In this document: piece by piece, positions 29,318 through 38,501 of the stretch | Layout: each line of letters begins with the position of its first letter | Numbering within the stretch: position 1 is the stretch's first letter | Source of the DNA: Collimonas humicola | Lineage (GTDB): Bacteria > Pseudomonadota > Gammaproteobacteria > Burkholderiales > Burkholderiaceae_D | NCBI RefSeq assembly: GCF_018304945.1 | Contig: NZ_JAGQEE010000006.1 | Span: forward strand, 1-64,000 | Direction of reading: 5' to 3' | DNA: 64,000 bases | The notes under the pieces: model-generated | What the model was told of the DNA's origin: nothing | The model's database searches: none | What the model saw: the letters and a program-made list of their open reading frames with translations, nothing else | Translations under genes and position numbers: made by a program

Positions 29318-29803
29318 ATGTATAAGAAATATAAATACAAGGCCCGTCCGGATATCGGAAAAGGAGCCTGGACCCACGCGCAGCGGGGCGTGGCAGCCAT
29401 AGAATTTGCACTGGTGTTCCCGGTATTTTTCATGCTGATGTACGGGATCATTACATATGTCTTGATCTTCCTTGCTCAACAATCTCTGGCGCTGGCGGCA
29501 GAAGAAGGTGCGCGGGCTGCGTTGCGTTATACAACGGCGGATCGCGGCACAATCGCGTGCTCTACCGCGACCCAACTGGTTAGCTGGCTGGGCAGCGGCA
29601 CCGGCGGTGCCCCGCTTGCAACTTGCACGCCGACCGGACCGGTTACCTGCGCTCTTCCTGCTGGCACCACAGCACAGTGCATCACTGTCAAAGTCTCTTA
29701 TCCGTATGGTACGCAGCCGTTAGTGCCGTTATTGCTGGGATCGTTAATGAGTGTTGCGGTGCCTACCACATTAGCGAGTTCAGCCACGGTTCAAATAAAT
29801 TGA
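29318..29803 (+). CDS. tadE: TadE-family pseudopilin
   Basis: A 161-residue protein with the TadE signature near the N-terminus: QRGVAAIEFALVFPVFFMLMYGI, a prepilin-type cleavage site (G, then AIEFAL) and one membrane helix. The C-terminal part is periplasmic with several Cys (CSTA, CTPTG, CALP, QCIT), which could form disulfides. Minor pilins of this kind are needed for Tad pilus biogenesis. It lies between tadV and the cpaB homologue. Confidence 0.9.
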   Translation: MYKKYKYKARPDIGKGAWTHAQRGVAAIEFALVFPVFFMLMYGIITYVLIFLAQQSLALAAEEGARAALRYTTADRGTIACSTATQLVSWLGSGTGGAPLATCTPTGPVTCALPAGTTAQCITVKVSYPYGTQPLVPLLLGSLMSVAVPTTLASSATVQIN

Positions 29804-29955
29804 GCAGCGGCTCCATGCGTCTGAGTTTTTCGAGAGCATCTGCATATTTATCGACCGCGAATCATTGAGCCAATGGCTTAACCCTGGTTGTTTGGAATTT
29901 GACTTGGAAACCACTTGAACAATATCTTCGTTCGGATAGGCATCGGGTACGCGCT

Positions 29956-30963
29956 ATGAATAACCTGACAAAAATTGTTGCAGCGATATTGGTTGTGGCG
30001 GCGCTCGGGCTGGCGTTTGTGGCATGGTGGCTGGGTAGCCGGCCGCCGCCGACTATTGTCGCTGCGCCGGCGGTAGCCGCCAAGTCATCGAAACAGTACG
30101 AGGTGATAGTCGCCGCTCGCGCACTGGAGGCCGGCAAGGCAATCACCACCAGCGATATCAGCCTGGTGACCTTGCCGATCAATCCGGCCGGCGCATACGA
30201 CCAGGCCAGTTCAGTGGTCGGCAAGGTGCCGCTGATCGACATAGGGATCGGCACGCCCATCACGGAGAGCGGCCTGGCTAGCGGCCTGTCTATAAAACTG
30301 GCGGATGGCGAGCGGGCAGTGGCGATTCCCGTCGATGAAATTGTCGGGGCTGGAAACCGGGTTCAGGCAGGCGACTACGTGGATGTCTTCTTTAGCCTCA
30401 AGCAAGCCCAAGACATAGCCACGACACAGTCGCGCCTGTTGCTGTCGCGTGTACATGTACTGTCATACGGCGCCGCCGTGATTGGCACTGCTACCGGCGG
30501 AGGCAGCGCGGGAGCGGCGCCAAGTCAGCAGGCGCAGCAGGCGGGGCAAGTTGCGACCGTGCAGCCGCAAGCGCAGCAAGCTCCCCGTACTGCCGTATTG
30601 GCGACCCCGGTAGCTGATGTAAACCGGCTGCTGCTTGCAACCCAAAATGGCAAGCTGACGCTGGCCTTGCGCAATCCCAGCGATGAAACAATTTCCGATG
30701 TGGCCCTGTTCCCGCAACCTCCCGCTGTACTGACGGGGAAAAGAGAGCTGACGCGCGATCAACAGGATGCGCTGAAGCAGCCTGACAATCTGGCTTTCGC
30801 CGGCATGGAAATGACTGGACTGGCCGGAGATGCTAAGTCTCCAAGCCGCAAGCCGCCGACAAATAATGTCATGGCCGCCAGGCCGCCAGTCGGAGAGCCG
30901 GCGCGTGGCGCCGGCACGGTCGAGGTGATTCGCGGTACGCAGCGAGAGTCGGTGGCTTTCTGA
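29956..30963 (+). CDS. cpaB: Flp pilus assembly protein CpaB/RcpC
   Basis: A 335-residue inner-membrane-anchored periplasmic protein. I use the ATG at 29956, which places the membrane anchor (IVAAILVVAALGLAFVAWW) directly at the N-terminus; an upstream TTG at 29899 would put charged residues first. An SAF-type domain follows (VIVAARALEAGKAITTSDI..., VAIPVDEIVGAGNRVQAGDYVDVFF). A Gln/Ala-rich linker sits at about residue 195. The family contacts the secretin and helps control pilus glycan or secretion. Confidence 0.9.
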   Translation: MNNLTKIVAAILVVAALGLAFVAWWLGSRPPPTIVAAPAVAAKSSKQYEVIVAARALEAGKAITTSDISLVTLPINPAGAYDQASSVVGKVPLIDIGIGTPITESGLASGLSIKLADGERAVAIPVDEIVGAGNRVQAGDYVDVFFSLKQAQDIATTQSRLLLSRVHVLSYGAAVIGTATGGGSAGAAPSQQAQQAGQVATVQPQAQQAPRTAVLATPVADVNRLLLATQNGKLTLALRNPSDETISDVALFPQPPAVLTGKRELTRDQQDALKQPDNLAFAGMEMTGLAGDAKSPSRKPPTNNVMAARPPVGEPARGAGTVEVIRGTQRESVAF

Positions 30964-31019
30964 CATCGCGACGGTTTTCAATGACTGGCTAATATCAATA
31001 ACTGGATAACCTGCAACTC

Positions 31020-32321
31020 ATGAAAATTCAAGACTTACTTCTACCCTTGTTCTTGAGTACGACTGCCATGCCAGCCATGGCAATTACCGCGGCTACCGAT
31101 ATTTCGCTGGGCATGCATGAACAGCAAAACCTGCCGGTAGCCGGTATGCTGGAACGCATCGCCATTGCCGATCCGGAAGTGGCCGATGTGATGATGGTGC
31201 GCGGTTCCAGCGGTAGGAGCGGCAGCGTCATTCTAGTGGGGAAAAAGGCGGGTAGCACCACCGTGACGGCATGGGCCAAAGGGTTGCCTGCCAAGACATG
31301 GAAGGTGCAGGTGCAGGGCGATTTGCAGGCGACGCTGGCGGGCCAGCCCGGCGCCGATGTCCAGGTACGCGGCGCCACGGCCGTGATCAGCGGCCAGGCG
31401 CCGTCGCTGCTGGCGCATGTCAGCAGCAGTGCGGTCGCGGCAGACGCTGCGGGCAAAGGCAAGGTCCTGGATATTTCTACTATTGACAGTGGCAACGTGG
31501 TGCAGATAGATGTCAAGATTGTTGAGTTCAGTAAATCGGTACTGAAGGAAATCGGTTTTGACTTCGGACTTCTCGTCAACCGCGGCAATTTCAGCTTTAA
31601 CCTAAGCAGCAATCTAGCGTCCAATGGGCTATCGACGACCTCGTCGGCATTTAACCTGCTCACCAGGTTTAGCCGCGGCAGCTATAGCCTGACCAACAAT
31701 CTGCGCCTGATTGAAGGCAACGGCATGGCGCGCGTGCTGGCCGAGCCGTCGTTGACCGCTCTGTCCGGCCAGAGCGCGAGTTTCCTGGCCGGTGGGGAAT
31801 TGCCGATTCCGCAGTCCGGCGGGCTCGGCACCACCACCATAGCCTACAAGCCTTTCGGCATTGGCCTGACGGTGTCTCCGACCATACTGGAAAAGGGCAG
31901 GATCGCCTTGAAAGTAGCGCCAGAAGCCAGCGACGTCGATTACAGTAAAACTGTTACGGCCGACGGCGTATCGGTGCCTGCCATTACTACCAGGCGGGCA
32001 GACACCACCGTGGAGCTGGGCGACGGCGAAAGTTTCATTATCGGCGGCCTGGTGTCGCGCACCACGCAGTCCAACGTCAACAAAATACCGCTGCTGGGAG
32101 ACTTGCCGATTATCGGCAGTTTCTTCCGCAATATGAGCTACTCCCAGGCCGACAAGGAATTGGTGATCATCGTCACCCCTCACGTGGTGCGGCCGATCGC
32201 GAAAGGTGTGCCGTTGCCGTTGCCGGGTGATAACGAACGCCGCAACACGGCCGGCACTGCGTGGGGAAGTTATTTATTAGGCGGAGCAAGCCGGGACGAG
32301 TTGCCGGGGTTTTCGAAATAG
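31020..32321 (+). CDS. cpaC: Tad pilus secretin CpaC/RcpA
   Basis: A 433-residue type II/III secretin family protein. Signal peptide at residues 1-22; a BON-like/N-terminal pilus domain (LGMHEQQNLPVAGMLERIAIADPEVADV) follows; then the secretin barrel with VLAEPSLTALSGQSASFLAGGELPIP near 240 and ESFIIGGLVSRTTQSNVNKIPLLGDLPIIGSLF-like features to about 370. It should form the outer-membrane channel for the pilus. It lies between cpaB and tadZ on one strand. Confidence 0.93.
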   Translation: MKIQDLLLPLFLSTTAMPAMAITAATDISLGMHEQQNLPVAGMLERIAIADPEVADVMMVRGSSGRSGSVILVGKKAGSTTVTAWAKGLPAKTWKVQVQGDLQATLAGQPGADVQVRGATAVISGQAPSLLAHVSSSAVAADAAGKGKVLDISTIDSGNVVQIDVKIVEFSKSVLKEIGFDFGLLVNRGNFSFNLSSNLASNGLSTTSSAFNLLTRFSRGSYSLTNNLRLIEGNGMARVLAEPSLTALSGQSASFLAGGELPIPQSGGLGTTTIAYKPFGIGLTVSPTILEKGRIALKVAPEASDVDYSKTVTADGVSVPAITTRRADTTVELGDGESFIIGGLVSRTTQSNVNKIPLLGDLPIIGSFFRNMSYSQADKELVIIVTPHVVRPIAKGVPLPLPGDNERRNTAGTAWGSYLLGGASRDELPGFSK

Positions 32322-32343
32322 ACGACAGCCATTTTTGGATTAC

Positions 32344-33648
32344 ATGATGAACGCTCGTAACAAAGCATTGAATGAACTGACGTCGCTGAGCCGCTTTGTC
32401 TTCTGCTCGCGCAACAGCGCGCAGGCGGAATGGCTGAGCGGGGCCCTCGGGAAATGGGGCTCCTTGTTGCAGGAAAAGGCCGATGTGGCCGAGTTGCTGT
32501 CGCGCATAGCCGAGCTCAATCCTTTGCTGGTCCTGCTGGACTTTTCCGGCGTCGAACATGCGCATGAACATGGAGGAGTGCTTTCGCTCGATTCGCTGGG
32601 CGGCATTGCGCACGCGATTGAACTTGCGCGGGCGTTCAATAAAACCCTTCCGGCCTTGCCGCTGGTGGCTGTCGGTTCCTTGGCGTTTCCTGAAGGTGCG
32701 GTGGCAGCATTGCGCGCCGGCGTCAGCGATTTCATTGACGTCAGCGCTTCCGAGGACGAAGCCAGGGAAGTGGTGCAGCGCGTGCTGGCAAAGGCGGCGG
32801 CTCGCAACCCGGCGCCGGTAAAGCGCGGCCAGCTGGTGACCTTGCTCGGCGTTCGATCCGGCATAGGCACCAGCACCCTGGCGGCGCATCTGGCGGACAT
32901 GATCCAGCAACGCAATGGCGATCGTGGCGGTAAGCGGGGCGCCGCCGATAGCCGGGTGGCGCTGCTCGATCTTGGCTTGCCTGCCGGCGACGGCAAGCTG
33001 TACCTGAGCGCCAGCGGCAATTTCGATTTCGCCGAAGCCGTACGCAACCTGCGTCGTTTCGACGAAACACTGGTGCATACCGCGTTGCCGCGCAGTCCCG
33101 GCGGCGTTACCGTGATTTCACTGCCGCATAGCCTGAGCGAGATGCGCACCGTATCGCATCACGATGCGCTGGCCTTGCTGGATCGCCTGCGCCTGTATTT
33201 CGATGTGCTGATCGCCGACCTGGGCGGCTTCACCAACCACGAATTCATCGCCAACCTGACCGGCGCCGCCGATCAGGTCTGGCTGGTGACCGATCAGAGC
33301 GTCGGCGCGCTGGTGTCGCTGGCGGGCACCTTGCAAGAATTGAATGGCCGCCATCCCGATGACGGCAAGCGGCATCTGGTGGTGAACCGCTACGACGACC
33401 GCTTCGGCATGGGCGCCAGTCAGATTGCAGAACGCTTCAAGCTGCCCTTGCTCGCCACTTTGCCTGAGCGCACGCTGAAGCTGACCGCCAGCGCCAATCG
33501 CGGCAAGCTGTTGCATGAAGTCGCCCCTCACGATTCTTATGTGCGTGCGGTTGACGGCTTGATAGACGGCCTGCTTAACCATGCCGAGACTGTGCCGCAC
33601 AAGCTGGGAGTCGGGCGCTGGCTGCCGAAAATCCTTTTGCGGAAATAG
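32344..33648 (+). CDS. tadZ: TadZ/CpaE-like pilus localisation ATPase-fold protein
   Basis: A 434-residue protein. The N-terminal half is a receiver-like fold (residues 20-140) with LLVLLDFSGVEH; the C-terminal half is a MinD/ParA-like fold with VVNRYDDRFGM and IADLGGFTNHEF. The P-loop reads LLGVRSGIGTSTLAAHL, so both lysines of a deviant Walker A (KGGxGKT) are lost, which fits the atypical ATPase of the TadZ family. It is thought to place the pilus machine at a pole. I start at the ATG at 32344. Confidence 0.88.
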   Translation: MMNARNKALNELTSLSRFVFCSRNSAQAEWLSGALGKWGSLLQEKADVAELLSRIAELNPLLVLLDFSGVEHAHEHGGVLSLDSLGGIAHAIELARAFNKTLPALPLVAVGSLAFPEGAVAALRAGVSDFIDVSASEDEAREVVQRVLAKAAARNPAPVKRGQLVTLLGVRSGIGTSTLAAHLADMIQQRNGDRGGKRGAADSRVALLDLGLPAGDGKLYLSASGNFDFAEAVRNLRRFDETLVHTALPRSPGGVTVISLPHSLSEMRTVSHHDALALLDRLRLYFDVLIADLGGFTNHEFIANLTGAADQVWLVTDQSVGALVSLAGTLQELNGRHPDDGKRHLVVNRYDDRFGMGASQIAERFKLPLLATLPERTLKLTASANRGKLLHEVAPHDSYVRAVDGLIDGLLNHAETVPHKLGVGRWLPKILLRK

Positions 33649-33767
33649 ACAGGTAATTTGAATTGATTCAAGCGTGATTTAGACCGATCTGCGCCGGTGT
33701 TTGAAAACCTGTTAAGGCAACAGGATAGGGAAACAGCGGCCCCTGATGAAAGACGGGAGATATAAAC

Positions 33768-35123
33768 GTGAGCAACCAGATTGAATTTGCGGACGACGAC
33801 CAGACCTTCTCGAATACCCAGGAATTCCAGGATATCAAGACGGCGGCTTACGATCATCTGCTGACGCGGATCGAGGAACTTGGGGCGGAGTTCGGCCGCT
33901 GGTCGCGCAGCGCGATCCAGCAATTCGTCAATCTGGATGTCGACGGCTTCGTGCGCCTGCAGCGCATCCCTCTGAATGAATCGGAAGTGCGGCAGATCGC
34001 CGATGCCCTGACCAAGGAGTTGGCGGGACTGGGGCCGCTGGAGGACTTGCTGGCGGATATGACGGTTGAAGATATCCTGATCAACGGCTACAACGATGTG
34101 TTTGTATCGCGCCACGGCGTCTTGCAGCGCGAGACCTTGCGGTTTACCGATAATGCGCACTTGCTGCGCATCGTCAGGCGGATCCTGGCGCCGCTGGGGC
34201 GCCGTCTGGACGAATCGAATCCGATGGTTGATGCGCGCCTGCCGGACGGCGGCCGCCTGAACGTGGTGATCGAGCCGCTGTCGGTGGATGGTCCGATGGT
34301 GTCGATCCGAAAATTCCGCAAGGAGCCGCTCAAGCCTACCGATCTGCTCAATCTGGGCACCATGAATGACGAGATTTATTCTTTGCTGGATAACGCGGTC
34401 AAGGCGCGCTGCAATATCCTGGTGTCGGGCGGCACCAGCTCCGGAAAGACATCCCTGCTCAATGCGCTGGCCTTTTTCATTCCGGAAAAGGAGCGCGTCG
34501 TCACGGTGGAAGATACTGCTGAACTGTCGCTCAACCATCCGCATGTGGTGCGATTGGAGTCGCGTCTTGGCGGCTTTGAGGGCGCCGGCGCGGTCAGCAT
34601 CCGCGATCTGATCCGCAACAGCCTGCGCATGCGTCCCGACCGCATCATCGTCGGTGAAGTACGCGGCGCCGAAGTGCTGGAAATGCTGCAGGCAATGAAT
34701 ACCGGCCACGACGGTTCGATGGGCACGATCCACGCAAATACGCCGCGCGAGTGTCTGTACCGGATTGAAATGCTGGCCGGATTTGCCGGCTTTCAAGGCA
34801 GCGAAAGCAGCCTCAGGCGGCAGATCGCCGGCGCGCTTGATTTCATCGTGCAAATCGGCCGGCTCTCCAACGGCCGCCGCCGCATCGTCTCGATTACCGA
34901 AGTGACCGGCATGGGGGACAACATCATCACCTTGCAAGAACTGTATCGGCACGAAAGTTTCATCGGCCCGGATGGCGAAGAAGCCGATCGCTGGGTGTCG
35001 CTGGGAATCTTCCCGCATGCGCCCAAGCTGCAGCGGCAACGCCAGCTCGGGCAGCAAAGCAGCGGCAGTCCGAATACCGGCGGCCCCGGCAACAGCAGCG
35101 GCGGCCTTTCAGGGAGGCGCTAG
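33768..35123 (+). CDS. tadA: Tad secretion ATPase TadA/CpaF
   Basis: A 451-residue type II/IV secretion ATPase. Walker A SGGTSSGKTSLLNALA lies near residue 222, an Asp box VVTVEDTAEL near 248, Walker B RPDRIIVGEVRG near 290, and the His box GSMGTIHANTPRE near 320. The GTG start has GGGAG upstream. The C-terminal tail is Gly/Ser-rich and dispensable-looking. It powers pilus extension and possibly retraction. tadB starts two bases after its stop. Confidence 0.96.
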   Translation: MSNQIEFADDDQTFSNTQEFQDIKTAAYDHLLTRIEELGAEFGRWSRSAIQQFVNLDVDGFVRLQRIPLNESEVRQIADALTKELAGLGPLEDLLADMTVEDILINGYNDVFVSRHGVLQRETLRFTDNAHLLRIVRRILAPLGRRLDESNPMVDARLPDGGRLNVVIEPLSVDGPMVSIRKFRKEPLKPTDLLNLGTMNDEIYSLLDNAVKARCNILVSGGTSSGKTSLLNALAFFIPEKERVVTVEDTAELSLNHPHVVRLESRLGGFEGAGAVSIRDLIRNSLRMRPDRIIVGEVRGAEVLEMLQAMNTGHDGSMGTIHANTPRECLYRIEMLAGFAGFQGSESSLRRQIAGALDFIVQIGRLSNGRRRIVSITEVTGMGDNIITLQELYRHESFIGPDGEEADRWVSLGIFPHAPKLQRQRQLGQQSSGSPNTGGPGNSSGGLSGRR

Positions 35124-35125
35124 CC

Positions 35126-36055
35126 ATGCATATCGTGCTCTGGCTGCTTGCTGCCGCCCTGCTGCTGACCGGCAGCGGGCTATGGCTGTGGCAGCGTGCG
35201 CAGCAGCGCAGCCAGCAGGATGTCAGCGCCGCGTTCGTGAATCGGCAGATTCTGGGCATGCAGCAGGTCCAGCAGCCGGAGCAGAAGCAAGACGAAGCCG
35301 CGCCGCAGCTGCAGCTGTCGATAGAAACCATGCGCAATTTCTTCCTGCGCGCTGGAATCCAGCATCCCAGCGGCAGGCTATATGCCCAATTGATTGGGCC
35401 TGGAATAGCTCTGACATTGCTGGCATTGATATTGGGAGGCTGGTTGTCGGCGTTGGGCACGCTGCTGCTGTACTGCATGCTGGTGGTTTTTTATTTCTGG
35501 CTGAGGACTTCGAAACAGAAGAGCACCATGTTGCGGCAGCTGCCAGGATTTCTGGACACGCTGGTGCGCCTGGTCACGATAGGCAACAGTATCGGCGCCG
35601 CTTTTCAAACCGGCATACTCAGTACGGAAGGACCGTTGCGGGTAGTCCTGGATCGAGCCAACCGGCAGGTGCAAGCCGGCGTCGACCTGGAACACGCATT
35701 GCGTCAGCAGGCGGTGATTTATCGCTTCAAGGAACTGGACCTGGTGGGAGCGGTAATCGGTGTTTCTGCACGCTTTGGCGGCCGTTCCGATCTGGTTCTG
35801 GAGCGCATGGCCGCCTTCATGCGCGACCTGGAACATGCGCAGAACGAGTTGGTTTCGTTATCTGCCGAAATTCGCCTGTCGGCATGGATCATGGGTATCT
35901 TGCCGATAGCGATCGGGATTTTCCTGATCATTTTCAACAATAATATGTTCGCCGGCATGTGGCACGATCCGGTGGGGAAAAAAATGCTGATCGTTGCGGT
36001 CGTGCTTGAAGCAATTGGCGGCTATAGCTTGTATCGGTTGGCGAAAACGGTGTAG
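35126..36055 (+). CDS. tadB: Tad inner-membrane platform protein TadB
   Basis: A 309-residue type II secretion F-domain protein with membrane segments near residues 5-20, 92-130, 250-275 and 283-300. The conserved core (LPGFLDTLVRLVTIGNSIGAAFQ, about 140) and the FGGRSDLVLERMA stretch (about 215) fit TadB. It pairs with TadC as the platform driven by TadA. Immediately follows tadA. Confidence 0.92.
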   Translation: MHIVLWLLAAALLLTGSGLWLWQRAQQRSQQDVSAAFVNRQILGMQQVQQPEQKQDEAAPQLQLSIETMRNFFLRAGIQHPSGRLYAQLIGPGIALTLLALILGGWLSALGTLLLYCMLVVFYFWLRTSKQKSTMLRQLPGFLDTLVRLVTIGNSIGAAFQTGILSTEGPLRVVLDRANRQVQAGVDLEHALRQQAVIYRFKELDLVGAVIGVSARFGGRSDLVLERMAAFMRDLEHAQNELVSLSAEIRLSAWIMGILPIAIGIFLIIFNNNMFAGMWHDPVGKKMLIVAVVLEAIGGYSLYRLAKTV

Positions 36056-36094
36056 TGAAACAATTGACGGCGATGCGACCCAGACTGGAATAAC

Positions 36095-37051
36095 GTGGAT
36101 ACCACTCAGCATACCTTGATTATCCTGGCAGTCATATTGCTGGCAGCTGCCTTGCTGCTCGTTGGTGTGGCGCTGCTGGCAAGAGCCTGGCGGCTGCAGC
36201 GTAATCAGGACACGATCGACGAGAAAATCTCCTCTCGCGAGCGGCCTGCTGCGGCGGTGGATGTCCGCGGTGCGCCGTCTGGCTGGCGCGATCGTCTGGT
36301 TGCGATCAGCGCCAGTTGGCTGGAAACGCCAATAGGGCGGCAATTGGTGGCGGAGGAAGACCGGCATTTGCTGGACCAGTGCAACGTCAATGATGTACGA
36401 GGTAAATCGCTGTTTTTTGCTGCGCGGGTGGTGCTGGCGACCATCTTGCCGCTGCTTGGCGTCATATTGATAGATCGGGGAGGGCTGGTGCGGCTGGTGG
36501 TGACGCTTTTTTTCGGCATCGCCCTCGGCTACATGCTGCCTAAATGGATAATGTTGAGAGTGGCCCGCAAGCGCCAGCGCCAGGCGGCGGAGGAGCTGCC
36601 TTTGCTGATTGATTTGCTGCGCCTGCTGCAGGGCGTTGGATTGTCGGTCGATCAGAGCCTGCATGTCATTGAAAACGAATTCAGAAGCGTCTTGCAAGTG
36701 CTGGGTGAAGAGTTGGCCATAGCTGGCCGTCAATACAGCACCGGGCGCAGCCGGGAGCAATCGATGCGGCGCTTTTCCACGGTGTTCGACAACGAGGATT
36801 TGCATGCGGTTTCGCGTCTTCTGGTGCAGGTGGAACATCATGGCGGCGCGGTGCAGGAACCGCTCAAGCAGTTCAGCGAACGGATTCGCGAGCAGCGAAA
36901 ATTGGACATGCGGGAGAAAGTAGGGAAATTGACGGTCAAGATGACAGGGGTCATGGTGCTGACCTTGTTACCGGGCCTGTTGGTGATTACTGGCGGCGTG
37001 GGTTTCCTGGCTGTGATCCGCGCCTTGTCGAGAATGGGAGCGGGAACATGA
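36095..37051 (+). CDS. tadC: Tad inner-membrane platform protein TadC
   Basis: A 318-residue F-domain protein with an N-terminal membrane helix, two central helices (about 110-150) and a C-terminal pair. ELPLLIDLLRLLQGVGLSVDQSL (about 168) and the EPLKQFSERIREQRKLDMREK helix (about 255) are typical of TadC. The GTG start at 36095 is near the spacing expected from tadB. The stop overlaps the tadD start by four bases (ATGA), so the two are probably translationally coupled. Confidence 0.9.
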   Translation: MDTTQHTLIILAVILLAAALLLVGVALLARAWRLQRNQDTIDEKISSRERPAAAVDVRGAPSGWRDRLVAISASWLETPIGRQLVAEEDRHLLDQCNVNDVRGKSLFFAARVVLATILPLLGVILIDRGGLVRLVVTLFFGIALGYMLPKWIMLRVARKRQRQAAEELPLLIDLLRLLQGVGLSVDQSLHVIENEFRSVLQVLGEELAIAGRQYSTGRSREQSMRRFSTVFDNEDLHAVSRLLVQVEHHGGAVQEPLKQFSERIREQRKLDMREKVGKLTVKMTGVMVLTLLPGLLVITGGVGFLAVIRALSRMGAGT

Positions 37052-37950
37052 TGAGTTTTGAGATGCTGCCGGATGCGGGAACACGCGGACAGTGGCAATG
37101 CACCAGGACGGCATGGCTTTTGCCGTTGGCTTTGCTGCTTGCCGCGACAGTTCTGGCCGGATGCGCCAGCAATTCGGCAAAGGTCTATGCGCAGCAAAAC
37201 GAAGCGGCGCAGTTGCGCCAGCAAGCCGAGGAAAAAGCGCCGACGCCTGACAACAAAGGCATGTACCTGGGTTTGATCCGGCAAATGCAGGAGCAGGGCA
37301 TGTACTTTGCGTCGCTGGCCCATATCGATGCCTATGAACAGCAAAATGGCAGCAGCCCTGATGTACAACGCCTGCGCGCCGATGCATTGCGTGAAACCCG
37401 GCAGACCGCAGCCGCGGATGCGAGCTACCGCAAGCTGCTGGGATCCGCGGAAGCGGCTGCAGCCTGGCACGGCCTGGGTTTGCTGGCGGCCCAAAGCGGG
37501 GATTATCCGGCTGCCGTCACCGCAATGCGGGAAGCAGCGAAACGCGAGCCGACCAACCCTGTGATGCTGGGCGATCTTGGCTATGCCTTGCTGCGCAGCG
37601 GCGATATCGCCGGCGCCCGGGTGCCCTTGGCGCAGGCGGCGGAACTGGCGCCGGACAATCGCAAGATGATAGGCAACCTGGCGCTGTTCCTGCTGGTCTC
37701 GGGAGATCCGGAAAAAGCGCGCGCCGTCATGGACAAGGGCGCCTTGTCGGCAGACATCCGGGCCAAGGTGTATAGCCTGGCGGCGGAAATCGGCCAGCGG
37801 CAGCCAGCGGTAGTTGCGCTGCAAGCCGGCGAGGCGGCTAAGCCGGGGATGAATAGCGCAGTCGTCCCCGCCGGCAAAAACAAAGGCCAGGTATCGCTGC
37901 CCGCGACGCCATTCCAGTCGATGCTGGACCGGTTCGGCAACGGCGGCTAG
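37048..37950 (+). CDS. tadD: TadD-type TPR lipoprotein
   Basis: A 300-residue predicted lipoprotein with lipobox VLAGC (Cys about residue 38) after a long, charged N-terminal stretch. The rest is tetratricopeptide-like: repeated A...G......A......A patterns, clearest at GLGLLAAQSGDYPAAVTAMREA and LGYALLRSGDIAGARVPLAQA. TadD assists secretin assembly in other Tad systems. It overlaps tadC. Confidence 0.88.
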   Translation: MMSFEMLPDAGTRGQWQCTRTAWLLPLALLLAATVLAGCASNSAKVYAQQNEAAQLRQQAEEKAPTPDNKGMYLGLIRQMQEQGMYFASLAHIDAYEQQNGSSPDVQRLRADALRETRQTAAADASYRKLLGSAEAAAAWHGLGLLAAQSGDYPAAVTAMREAAKREPTNPVMLGDLGYALLRSGDIAGARVPLAQAAELAPDNRKMIGNLALFLLVSGDPEKARAVMDKGALSADIRAKVYSLAAEIGQRQPAVVALQAGEAAKPGMNSAVVPAGKNKGQVSLPATPFQSMLDRFGNGG

Positions 37951-38000
37951 GCGCCAGACGGTTTTTCCATGCAATTTAATTATCGTTGACGAGGCAGATC

Positions 38001-38456
38001 ATGGAAGTGCGAGCAATTTTCCGGCAGCATATCTTGCTTATTGGCGCATTGCTGCTGATGGCAAGCAGTATTTCCGAGGCGTCTGCGCAGAGCATGACAC
38101 CGCTTACCGGCAAGTTGCTGCAAGAGCCCGTGGCTGCGACGCCGAGTCCATCCGTGCCGTCGGCGACGCCTGCTGGGGCCGCTGCATCGACAGCCGTTCA
38201 AGTGGCGGCAGCGAATACCCAGGCTGCGGCGCAGCCGCAGGCCCATCAGACGCCCGTGGAGCGCGAGTCCAGGATACGCGTCGGCGATGTCACGCGCACT
38301 TTATTGCAGGCGCAAGCCGACGGTCGTGTCGCCGGTCCTCGTTTGCCCATGCTAGGCGCAACCGCCGACCTCAGCTGGCAGCGTTACCTGGATAGTTTCA
38401 AGCACTCATTGCCAGAGCGTTTTGAAAATACGGTATCGAAGAGCACATCAAACTAA
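38001..38456 (+). CDS. DUF3613 protein, Tad locus accessory
   Basis: A 151-residue exported protein. The ATG at 38001 has GAGG seven bases upstream; a TTG 15 bases earlier is less likely. A signal peptide (residues 1-30) is followed by an Ala/Pro/Thr-rich spacer and a conserved C-terminal block (ESRIRVGDVTRTLLQAQADG, then LPMLGATADLSWQRYLDSF). This is the DUF3613 pattern, recurrent in Tad clusters of Burkholderiales. Periplasmic and uncharacterised. Confidence 0.75.
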   Translation: MEVRAIFRQHILLIGALLLMASSISEASAQSMTPLTGKLLQEPVAATPSPSVPSATPAGAAASTAVQVAAANTQAAAQPQAHQTPVERESRIRVGDVTRTLLQAQADGRVAGPRLPMLGATADLSWQRYLDSFKHSLPERFENTVSKSTSN

Positions 38457-38501
38457 TCAATACGGACTGCGACAAGCGACACTAAACCGGGCCAACCTAT
38501 C

